Assembly: GCA_021817875.1 (NCBI GenBank)
Contig: JAKAFQ010000207.1
Location: 1-7,213, forward strand
DNA: 7,213 nucleotides
Source: Pseudomonadota bacterium
GTDB lineage: Bacteria; Pseudomonadota; Gammaproteobacteria; Steroidobacterales; Steroidobacteraceae
Reading direction: 5' to 3'
Shown here piece after piece: positions 1 through 6,009 of this stretch (position 1 is the first letter of the stretch; each line of letters begins with the position of its first letter). The position numbers were made by a program, and so were the translations under genes. The notes beneath the pieces are model-generated. The model saw only the letters and a program-made list of their open reading frames with translations, ran no database searches and was not told where the DNA came from.

Positions 1-420
<420 letters not shown>

Positions 421-482
421 AGGGACGATGCGCGAGGATAGGGCGGCCCGGGCCGGTTGGCCAGGGCCGCCGGGCAAGCGCC

Positions 483-1607
483 TCAATCGCCGCCGGGCGC
501 GGTCGTGCAGCGGTGCGTGGCGTTGTCGTATTCCGGCTGCGCCAGGTACGGCACGCCGTTCAACTCGACGGTGCTCGGGTCGAAGTACACGCTCGATTGC
601 GGACCGGGCAGGGCCGGGGGCGGTGGATTGAACACGAGGAAGCTGCACTCATCGGCGATCTCGTCCTGATAGAGCGCGTTGTTCAGCTCGTTCCACCACG
701 CCGTGCCATCCGGATCGGTGATGGTCTCGATCGTCTCGTGCGACAGCGTGTTGTTGGTCGAATCGACGAGCGGCCCGTTCGGCCCGTTGGGCCGGGAGGC
801 GCAGCCGGCGACGTCCTGGAACGGCTCGACGGTGTAGAGCACGTGGCCGATGTCGCGGAAGTCCGCGCTGCTGTGATAGGCGCAGAAGGCGAACACGGAC
901 GGTCTGTCGGGGGAGTAGCAGGAGGTGAAGGGCCTGCCGCTGCACACGTCCTGTCCGGGCGGCAGGAAGACGTCGTAGATGCTCTGATAGCCGGTCGGCA
1001 GCCCGAGCGCCGCCACCACGGCGTGCACGATGGTCTGGATGTCCGCATCGGTATACGGCCGGCCGGTGGCGCGGTCATCGACGTATATGAGGTCCTGCGA
1101 CACCCGGTAGCGATCGCCATCGGTCTCACCGACGTACGGATCGACGACGTGAATGAAATCACTGTGGTCGAGGTCGTGCAGGAAGCGCGCCGGGTCGCCC
1201 CAGCAGCTGGCCACCGTGTTGCACGCGCGGTTGCGGTTCACGTTCACGTAGATCAGGTATTGCACGGCGGACTGCACCACGCTGCCGCCGTGATACTGCA
1301 GATCGGCGGGGTCGCGATCGGTGGCGCCCGGCGTGCCCGGGGACAGCGACGGCGCGGGCCACTGTGCGCCGGCATTGCCGGGCTGCACGTCGAACTGTTT
1401 CGCCTGCAGCGCCGCGCGCGCCGCCGCGGTGTTCGCCGGCATGACGTGCCGCATGACGCGCTGGGCCTCGCCCGCCTGATAACGGTCGTAGGCCGAAGGG
1501 CGGACCGTGACCGTGAGCGGGCGCTGGCGCGCCTGGGCGGTCCCGCACGCCAGCAGGACTCCGGCCGCCATGGTCAGCGTGGCACGCAGAAAACGCAAGC
1601 CTGTCAT
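483..1607 (-). CDS. Exported protein with HExxE motif, EXORDIUM/Phi-1-like (putative)
   Basis: The protein has 374 residues. The N-terminus is a signal peptide: basic MTGLRFLR, a hydrophobic stretch, then AQA|R for signal peptidase I after residue 26; LLAC at 18-21 is an alternative, weaker lipobox. The core begins with LQYHGGSVVQSAVQYLIYVN (103-122), which resembles the 'GGPV...VYxIxYG' opening of the Phi-1/EXORDIUM group as I remember it. It continues to SHETIETITDP (289-299), with H290, E291, E294 and D298, and then DEIADEC (315-321). An 'HExxExxTDP...GDEIxDxC' pair is what I recall from bacterial relatives of that group and looks like a metal-binding zincin-like site, but the third HExxH histidine is replaced by Glu. 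Nine cysteines lie after the signal region, compatible with disulfides in the periplasm or outside the cell. GAGGAG (minus strand of 1615-1620), 7 bases before the ATG, supports the start. A good promoter lies at 1751-1778. No enzymatic activity can be claimed; family assignment is moderate. Confidence 0.8.
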   Translation of the reverse strand: MTGLRFLRATLTMAAGVLLACGTAQARQRPLTVTVRPSAYDRYQAGEAQRVMRHVMPANTAAARAALQAKQFDVQPGNAGAQWPAPSLSPGTPGATDRDPADLQYHGGSVVQSAVQYLIYVNVNRNRACNTVASCWGDPARFLHDLDHSDFIHVVDPYVGETDGDRYRVSQDLIYVDDRATGRPYTDADIQTIVHAVVAALGLPTGYQSIYDVFLPPGQDVCSGRPFTSCYSPDRPSVFAFCAYHSSADFRDIGHVLYTVEPFQDVAGCASRPNGPNGPLVDSTNNTLSHETIETITDPDGTAWWNELNNALYQDEIADECSFLVFNPPPPALPGPQSSVYFDPSTVELNGVPYLAQPEYDNATHRCTTAPGGD

Positions 1608-1625
1608 GGGCGCACTCCTCGTGTG

Positions 1626-1634
1626 GGTGTCAGG
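1626..1634 (-). repeat. Third copy of 9-mer CCTGACACC, in the leader
   Basis: The plus strand reads GGTGTCAGG, identical to the left arm of the inverted repeat at 1788-1821. It lies 18 bases before the ATG of the 483-1607 gene, just upstream of its GAGGAG Shine-Dalgarno, so it would be in the 5' untranslated region of the mRNA made from the 1751-1778 promoter. Confidence 0.6.
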
Positions 1635-1750
1635 TTGGGTGAAGGGTGGCCTGGAGAACGATCGCAGGCAGAGATGAGCGCGGCTCGAGCGCGCCTTCGC
1701 CCCGCGCCGTGCGTCCGGGCGCGCCGACCCCGCAATTGTTATGCGTTGGA

Positions 1751-1778
1751 ACTATACCGCCTGATGTCATATTGTCAA
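1751..1778 (-). promoter_or_regulatory. Sigma70-type promoter for the 483-1607 gene
   Basis: On the minus strand there is a perfect -35 box TTGACA (1773-1778), a 16-bp spacer and a -10 box TATAGT (1751-1756, five of six consensus bases). The stretch is AT-rich against a very GC-rich background. The predicted start near 1744 gives a leader of about 137 bases before the ATG at 1607. It reads away from the ATPase gene end and into the exported-protein gene, so that gene is probably transcribed by itself. Confidence 0.72.
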
Positions 1779-1787
1779 GCCGGTCAG

Positions 1788-1821
1788 GGTGTCAGGCCTG
1801 CGGCGCGGGCAACCTGACACC
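1788..1821. repeat. Inverted repeat GGTGTCAGG-N16-CCTGACACC
   Basis: Perfect 9-bp arms at 1788-1796 and 1813-1821 are separated by 16 bases. The element lies between the stop of the ATPase gene (1852) and the -35 box of the next promoter (1773-1778). It could be a weak terminator for the ATPase transcript (no T-run follows), or a binding site for an activator or repressor, since its near arm ends only 9 bp upstream of the -35 box. Confidence 0.6.
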
Positions 1822-1851
1822 GTGAGCGGCGCGGCGCGCTCAGGGAGCGGC

Positions 1852-4167
1852 TCAGGGGCCGAACAGGCTGTACAGCTCGTCTTCCTGTGCGAAGTGCAGC
1901 GTCAGGATCGCATGCAGGCCGTAGAGCAGGCGGCGCAGATCGCGCAGCTCCTCCGGCGCCGGACCGGCCGGCGGCAGGTGCTCGACGAGACGGCCGAACA
2001 GCCGGCTCAGGCGGCGGATCTCGTTGTGCGTCTGGATGAGCGGTCCGGTCGGGTTCTCTTCCTTGAGCAGTTTCTCGATGAGCGGATAGGCGGTGAGCTG
2101 CTCCTCGGTCTCGTGGGGCAGCAGCTCCTGCTCGAGCATGTCGCGGACCGCCTCGAGACGGGCACGCGCCTGCGCGCCCGGCAGCGACTCGAGCTGCACG
2201 GCGAGCGCGGCGAGTTCCCCGACGCGCGGGCGCAGCGAGCGGTGGCTGCTCGCGAGGCCCTGCGCCAGGCCCTTCAGCTCGGGGCGTGCGGCAAGCCTGC
2301 CGCGCTGGCCGCCGAGCGCGCGCAGCGCGTTGAGAATGACGAGGATGTCGATGCCTTCCTGCAGGATCGCCCCGGCGATCGGCGCGATGAAGCCCGCGGC
2401 GGCAAATGACATCGCCACCAGCGACAGCCCCATGCCGGCGAGCACGCTCTGCAGGGCGATGGCGCGGGTGCGCCGCGCGATCCGCACCGCCTCCGCCACG
2501 CCCTCGAAGCGGTCTGAGGTGAGCACGATGTCGGCGGCCTCGGAGGCCGCGGTCGCGCCCCGCGCGCCCATGGCGATGCCGACATCGGCCAGGGCGAGCG
2601 CCGGGGCATCGTTGATCCCGTCGCCGACCATGGCGGCGACGCCTTCGGCGCGCACCAGGCGGATCACCTCGACCTTCTCCTCGGGAGCGCGCTCGGCAAA
2701 CACCCGGTCGACGCCGAGGACATCGCCGACGAGCTCGGCGACATCCGGATGATCGCCCGTCACCAGATGGATCCGCTCGATGCCGGCGGCCCTGAGCTCG
2801 CGCAGCACGCGCGCGGTCTCGGGGCGGATCGGGTCCTGGAGCAGCACCGCACCGCAGAGCACGTCGTCGACGGCCACGAAGACCGCCGAGGAGCCCTCGA
2901 CCGCGGTGCGCAGCTCCACCGAGCGCAACTGCGCGCTCTGGGCGCACTCCGGCGCCACGAAGCGCCGCTGGCCGACCGCGACCCGGTGGCCCTCGACCAC
3001 GCCGCGGATGCCGCTGCCCATCTGCTCGTGGACGTCGGTCGGGAAGGTCAGCTCGAGGGCGCGGCTGCGCGCCTCGGCGAGAATTGCCGGGGCGAACGGA
3101 TGGACCGACAGCTGCTCGAGCGAGGCCGCCCAGCGGATGATCTCATCCGAGGCATGCGCGCCGAGGGTCTCGATGGCGATGACCTCGGGGCGCGCGGCGG
3201 TGACGGTGCCCGTCTTGTCGAGCACCAGCACGCGCGTGCGGGCGAGCGTCTCGAGCGCCGCGCCGCCTTTCATGATGATGCCCCGTTTGGCGGCGCGCGA
3301 GACCCCGGCGATGAGCGCCGCCGGGGCGGCGAGAATCAGCGGGCAGGGCGTGGCCACCACGAGCACCGCCAGGGCCCGCATCGGGCTGCCGGCGAGCAGC
3401 CAGGCGAGGGCCGCCGAGGCGAGCGTCAGGGCCAGAAACAGCAGGGCGTAGCGGTCGGCCAGGCGCACGAACGGCGCCTTCGACTGCTCGGCGGCGCGCA
3501 CCAGGCGGATGATTCCGGCGTAGGTGCTCTCCGAGGCGATCGCGGTCACCTGCAGCTCGAACGGCCCGCCGCTGTTGCTGCCGCCGCTGCGCACCGGCGC
3601 GCCGGGATCGATACGGACCGGCCTCGACTCCCCGGTGAGCGTCGATTCGTCGAGGACGGCGTTGCCCGTGCGGATGATGCCATCGACGGGCACCACCTCC
3701 CCGGGCTTGACCACGAGCACGTCGCCGAGGGCGACCTGATCGACCGGTACGTCGATGAAGGTCTCGCCGTCGCGCCGGTGCGCGAACCTCGGTGCGCGCT
3801 GCAGCAACGCGCTCAGCTCGCGCCGGGCCCGCGCGCTCGCGTAGCGCTCGAGCGCCGCGCCGCCGGTGAGCATCACCGCGATCACCGCGCCCGTGAGCGG
3901 CTGGTGCAGCAGCAGCGCGCCGCCCATCGCGAGCAGGGCGATGACATCGACGCCGACCTCTCCGTGCAGCAGCCGCTCGCCCGCCGAGGCCACCGCGTCG
4001 AGCAGCACGGTCCACGTGCCGATCACCAGGGCCGCGCGACTGACGGTCGCGGCATCGAGCAATCGTGCGAGCAGTCCGATGGCGAGGCCGAGGAGCGCCG
4101 CCCCGAGGAGCAGGTAGGGCCGGGCCGCCGCGAGGGACCGGCCGCCGTGCGAAGCCCCGGCCGTCAT
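1852..4167 (-). CDS. P1B-type metal-transport ATPase with C-terminal hemerythrin-like domain (P1B-5/Nia-like)
   Basis: The protein of 771 residues is an inner-membrane ATP-driven metal exporter. Hydrophobic segments lie near 17-37, 45-62, 72-108, 240-288 and 568-617. There is no N-terminal CxxC metal-binding domain. Ordered motifs are TGES 178-181 (actuator), TPCPL 273-277 (transport site, C275), DKTGT with phosphorylated D317, HP 356-357, TGD 470-472 and GDGIND 515-520. QEGID at 603-607 in the last membrane segment, together with TPCP, matches what I know of the P1B-5 subgroup, studied in Sinorhizobium meliloti (Nia, Ni/Fe) and Acidothermus, which also has a C-terminal hemerythrin domain. 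Residues about 640-771 form that domain: H642, H685 with E689, H714, H752 and H758-x4-D763, the last matching the His-x4-Asp spacing of hemerythrin. It would bind a di-iron site and may sense O2 or metal. GGTGAG (minus strand of 4177-4182), 9 bases from the ATG, supports the start. Metal identity is inferred. Confidence 0.93.
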   Translation of the reverse strand: MTAGASHGGRSLAAARPYLLLGAALLGLAIGLLARLLDAATVSRAALVIGTWTVLLDAVASAGERLLHGEVGVDVIALLAMGGALLLHQPLTGAVIAVMLTGGAALERYASARARRELSALLQRAPRFAHRRDGETFIDVPVDQVALGDVLVVKPGEVVPVDGIIRTGNAVLDESTLTGESRPVRIDPGAPVRSGGSNSGGPFELQVTAIASESTYAGIIRLVRAAEQSKAPFVRLADRYALLFLALTLASAALAWLLAGSPMRALAVLVVATPCPLILAAPAALIAGVSRAAKRGIIMKGGAALETLARTRVLVLDKTGTVTAARPEVIAIETLGAHASDEIIRWAASLEQLSVHPFAPAILAEARSRALELTFPTDVHEQMGSGIRGVVEGHRVAVGQRRFVAPECAQSAQLRSVELRTAVEGSSAVFVAVDDVLCGAVLLQDPIRPETARVLRELRAAGIERIHLVTGDHPDVAELVGDVLGVDRVFAERAPEEKVEVIRLVRAEGVAAMVGDGINDAPALALADVGIAMGARGATAASEAADIVLTSDRFEGVAEAVRIARRTRAIALQSVLAGMGLSLVAMSFAAAGFIAPIAGAILQEGIDILVILNALRALGGQRGRLAARPELKGLAQGLASSHRSLRPRVGELAALAVQLESLPGAQARARLEAVRDMLEQELLPHETEEQLTAYPLIEKLLKEENPTGPLIQTHNEIRRLSRLFGRLVEHLPPAGPAPEELRDLRRLLYGLHAILTLHFAQEDELYSLFGP

Positions 4168-4210
4168 GTCGGGTGGCTCACCGGGGCGGCGGACGCGGTC
4201 GCGATCGGCA

Positions 4211-4229
4211 CGGGCCCGCGGCGGGCCCG
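4211..4229 (-). repeat. GC-only hairpin upstream of the ATPase gene
   Basis: CGGGCCCG (4211-4218), itself a palindrome, is repeated after three bases at 4222-4229, giving an 8-bp GC stem or two adjacent identical palindromes. It lies 44 bases upstream of the ATPase ATG. It could be part of a terminator for the gene to its right or of the ATPase leader. Confidence 0.4.
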
Positions 4230-4244
4230 GCGGCAGAGGCGGGA

Positions 4245-4285
4245 CATCGGCTGCACGGGCAAGGGCCGTTCAGTGCCAGCCGATG
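4245..4285 (-). terminator. Inverted repeat downstream of the 4296-5198 gene
   Basis: CATCGGCTG (4245-4253) and CAGCCGATG (4277-4285) are perfect 9-bp arms; CAC/GTG at 4254-4256 and 4273-4275 extend the stem past one bulged base. It begins 10 bases after the TGA of the 4296-5198 gene, the place expected for a transcript-end hairpin. No T-run follows, so factor-independent termination is uncertain. Confidence 0.45.
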
Positions 4286-4295
4286 GCCGCTGAAC

Positions 4296-5198
4296 TCATC
4301 CGGGATGTTCGCCGTGTCGGGCGCGTTCCTCGTGTGTGTTGCGTTGCGGCGCGCCCTGGCCCTGGCGCTGGGGCCCCGGTCCCGAGCGTTCGCGCTGTTG
4401 TGGCGCCGGTCCCGAGCGCTGGCGCTGGGGCGCGAAGCGGTTGCCCGGGGCGGCCCCCGGTGCACGGTTCTGTGGGGCCTCGGGCCGCCGATAGGCCGGC
4501 GGGGCAGCGGCGCCGCGGGGCGCGGCCGGCCGCCACTCGGGCTGCTGCGCGCGAGGGCGATAGGGTTGCGGACCGGCCCGGCCGGGCACGCCCTCCTGGC
4601 TGCGGTCGCGACGGTCCTGCGGAACATAACGGTAGTAGCGGTTCTCGAGGGCGCGCTGGCGGGCCGGATCGGGATAACGGCCCTGCGGATAGGCCCGTTG
4701 GTAGCGCGGCAGCGGCGCACGCGGGGGCACGGCGCCGCGATTCCAACGGTCCCAACCCCGCCTGCTGTGCTGCCATCTCGTTCCCCAGTGCTCGCCCCAG
4801 TGTGGCGGCGCTCCCCGGTTCCAGCCGCGGAAATACGCCGGCGGACGACGGTAGTAGCCGATCGGAATCCTCAGGATGAAATCCGGCACCATGAGCGGCT
4901 CGACCGCGTACCACGGACCATCATACCAGGAGCTCTGATACCACTGATCATCGGCGAAGACCCAGTACAGGCCATCGTAGAAGAACAGATTCAGGTCGAG
5001 CCCCGGGGCGTAGTACACCGGGTAGCCGGGCACCGGCATCAACTGCGGGTAGGCGGGCACATTGATGCCGATGCGCACGCCGGGCAGGGCGATGCCCATG
5101 CCGAACTGCACCTGGGCGTCCGCAGTCCCCGCGCCCACCATCAGGCACGCCGCGGCGAGTGCCGCGCACACGTGCCGAATCCACCTTCTAACCCACAT
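4296..5198 (-). CDS. Exported Tyr/Trp-rich envelope protein with Pro/Arg/Gln-rich tail
   Basis: The protein of 300 residues has a signal peptide (basic MWVRRWIRH, hydrophobic 10-24, cleavage at ADA|Q after residue 28). The mature part has a conserved-looking aromatic module, about 50-150: PGYPVYYAP (57-65), LFFYDGLYWVF (71-81), DQWYQSSWYDGPW (84-96), VPDFILRIPIGYYRRPP (104-120) and HWGEHW (133-138). I recognise this module from uncharacterised exported proteins of proteobacteria, but no function is established. From about 155 to the end it is Pro/Arg/Gln-rich and probably unstructured, with an imperfect 10-residue tandem repeat RSGPAPQQRE / RSGPGPQRQG at 261-280. GGAG (minus strand of 5205-5208) lies 6 bases before the ATG. 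The gene is downstream of 5375-5800 (also exported) and upstream of the ATPase, with 175- and 128-base gaps. A structural or polyanion-binding role at the envelope is only a guess from composition. Confidence 0.85.
   Translation of the reverse strand: MWVRRWIRHVCAALAAACLMVGAGTADAQVQFGMGIALPGVRIGINVPAYPQLMPVPGYPVYYAPGLDLNLFFYDGLYWVFADDQWYQSSWYDGPWYAVEPLMVPDFILRIPIGYYRRPPAYFRGWNRGAPPHWGEHWGTRWQHSRRGWDRWNRGAVPPRAPLPRYQRAYPQGRYPDPARQRALENRYYRYVPQDRRDRSQEGVPGRAGPQPYRPRAQQPEWRPAAPRGAAAPPAYRRPEAPQNRAPGAAPGNRFAPQRQRSGPAPQQRERSGPGPQRQGQGAPQRNTHEERARHGEHPG
4359..4418 (-). repeat. 30-bp imperfect tandem repeat within the 4296-5198 gene
   Basis: CCGGTCCCGAGCG is present at 4376-4388 and again at 4406-4418, a 30-bp period that encodes two 10-residue units of the low-complexity tail (residues 261-280). 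A related CTGGCGCTGGGG occurs at 4362-4373 and 4419-4430. It likely arose by local duplication and may vary in copy number between strains. Confidence 0.6.
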
Positions 5199-5314
5199 GA
5201 GCGTCTCCAGACAAACTCAACCGCCGCCGCGAAGTCCCTTGCCGTCCGGATGGCCCGCGCAACGGGGCAGGCGCTGGCGCGCTCACCCCGGCGCGGCATC
5301 CGGATCCGACCGGC

Positions 5315-5336
5315 GCGTCCGCGGCGGCGCGGACGC
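5315..5336 (-). terminator. Perfect hairpin between the 5375-5800 and 4296-5198 genes
   Basis: GCGTCCGC (5315-5322), loop of 6, GCGGACGC (5329-5336): a perfect 8-bp GC stem that starts 38 bases after the TAA of the 5375-5800 gene in its direction of transcription. There is no T-run. It may end or protect that transcript. The rest of the 5199-5374 gap shows no ORF, and I see no convincing -35/-10 pair for the next gene. Confidence 0.4.
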
Positions 5337-5374
5337 ATCCGGGCACAGCTCCGCCCGGCACCCGGGCGCGGTGC

Positions 5375-5800
5375 TTACCGGCGCCGCAAGCCGCTCCACA
5401 GCGGCAAGCCCTGCGCATCGCGCAGCACGAGCGTCTGTCCGCCCTTGGTGACCCGCGCGGCGACGAGCACGCTCTCGCCGCGGTAGGTGACGCGCGAGCC
5501 GGTCACTTCGAGGGTGTCGTGCGGGGCGATCTTCAGCGCCTGGCGGTCCATGAACCAGGCGGGGCCGAGATGCACCGAGAGCTTGCCGGCGGCGGTCTGC
5601 AGAGTGAGGTGCACGCCCTGGAAGCCGCGCCGACCGGAGACGCGCTCGACGGCGAGCACCTGGCCGGAGACCGTCTCGACGGTCTGCGGGTTGTAGATCC
5701 TGGCGTAGGGGCGGGCCGGGGCGCCCTGGGCGAGCGCCGCGCGGGGCGCGCACAGGCCGGCGGCACCGGCGAGCGCGAGCAGCGCGATGAGCAGCTTCAT
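5375..5800 (-). CDS. Small exported protein, OB-fold-like (uncharacterised)
   Basis: The protein of 141 residues has a clear signal peptide (MK, hydrophobic 3-17, cleavage ALA|Q after residue 24), so it acts in the periplasm. The mature part is short and beta-rich: ETVSGQVLAVERV (42-54), VHLTLQT (63-69), LSVHLGPAWFMD (74-85), LEVTGSRVTYRGES (97-110), VLVAARVTKGG (111-121) and LVLRDAQGLPLWSG (124-137). This order of strands, with the 'VHLGPAW' and 'EVTGSRV' stretches, fits a small exported OB-fold-like family I remember from proteobacteria, where it is usually annotated as hypothetical or, without good proof, as DNA-binding. The role is unknown. GAGGT (minus strand of 5806-5810) stands 5 bases before the ATG and fixes the start. 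It is divergent from the radical SAM gene, with a shared 209-bp region, and could be co-transcribed with the envelope protein to its left. Confidence 0.87.
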   Translation of the reverse strand: MKLLIALLALAGAAGLCAPRAALAQGAPARPYARIYNPQTVETVSGQVLAVERVSGRRGFQGVHLTLQTAAGKLSVHLGPAWFMDRQALKIAPHDTLEVTGSRVTYRGESVLVAARVTKGGQTLVLRDAQGLPLWSGLRRR

Positions 5801-5905
5801 GACTTACCTCGCAGGCGGGTCCGGATCGGAACGGTGTTGTAACCCCTTCGCCGCGCGGATTCGATCAGTGGAGATACCTAGCGCGCGGCGCGATGCGGCC
5901 GCCGC

Positions 5906-5917
5906 TGATATTTATCA
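5906..5917. promoter_or_regulatory. AT-rich dyad TGATA-TT-TATCA in divergent region
   Basis: TGATA (5906-5910) and TATCA (5913-5917) are inverted arms around two T bases. The dyad stands out in very GC-rich DNA, midway between the two divergent starts. It may be an operator or part of a promoter for the leftward gene; no clear -35/-10 pair for that gene was found. Confidence 0.35.
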
Positions 5918-5936
5918 TGCGCCGTTCGAGACCGGG

Positions 5937-5965
5937 TTGACAGCCGAAAACCCGCGGGATAAATC
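5937..5965 (+). promoter_or_regulatory. Candidate promoter for the radical SAM gene
   Basis: A perfect TTGACA at 5937-5942 is followed by an AT-rich stretch GATAAATC at 5958-5965. The best -10 choices are GATAAA with a 15-bp spacer or TAAATC with a 17-bp spacer; both are weak. The predicted start would be near 5970, giving a leader of about 40 bases. Confidence 0.4.
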
Positions 5966-5991
5966 AGCCGCTTCACAGCATCGCCCGCGGG
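5951..5991. repeat. Two copies of palindrome CCCGCGGG, 33 bp apart
   Basis: Identical 8-bp palindromes lie at 5951-5958 and 5984-5991. The first is in the spacer next to the possible -10 box, and the second is 2 bases before the AGGA that may serve as ribosome binding site. They could be two operator sites about three helical turns apart, or, if both are transcribed, the arms of an 8-bp hairpin beside the Shine-Dalgarno. Confidence 0.5.
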
Positions 5992-5992
5992 C

Positions 5993-5996
5993 AGGA
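5993..5996 (+). promoter_or_regulatory. Distant Shine-Dalgarno candidate of the radical SAM gene
   Basis: AGGA lies 13 bases before the ATG at 6010, longer than the usual 5-9. No nearer purine-rich match is present, and no other start codon exists in frame after the stop at 5938-5940, so ATG 6010 remains the best start but translation may be weak or controlled. Confidence 0.35.
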
Positions 5997-6009
5997 CGCG
6001 AAACACCGT

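Noticed and set aside
435..463. Possible minus-strand promoter for the aldo/keto reductase (TGGCCA, 17 bp, TATCCT)
   Set aside because: Only four of six bases match in each box and the GC-rich surroundings make such matches common; not strong enough to call.
1601..1851. RNA gene or riboswitch in the 137-base leader of the EXORDIUM-like gene
   Set aside because: I see a repeated 9-mer but no fold or conserved core of a known riboswitch or small RNA.
2749..4293. 514-codon plus-strand open frame antisense to the ATPase
   Set aside because: The opposite strand carries every P-type ATPase motif; this frame is Arg/His/Gly/Ala-rich and has no recognisable domain.
4065..5486. 473-codon plus-strand open frame antisense to the envelope protein
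   Set aside because: It spans the ends of two genes and intergenic hairpins, with low-complexity Arg/Gly/Pro/Ala composition.
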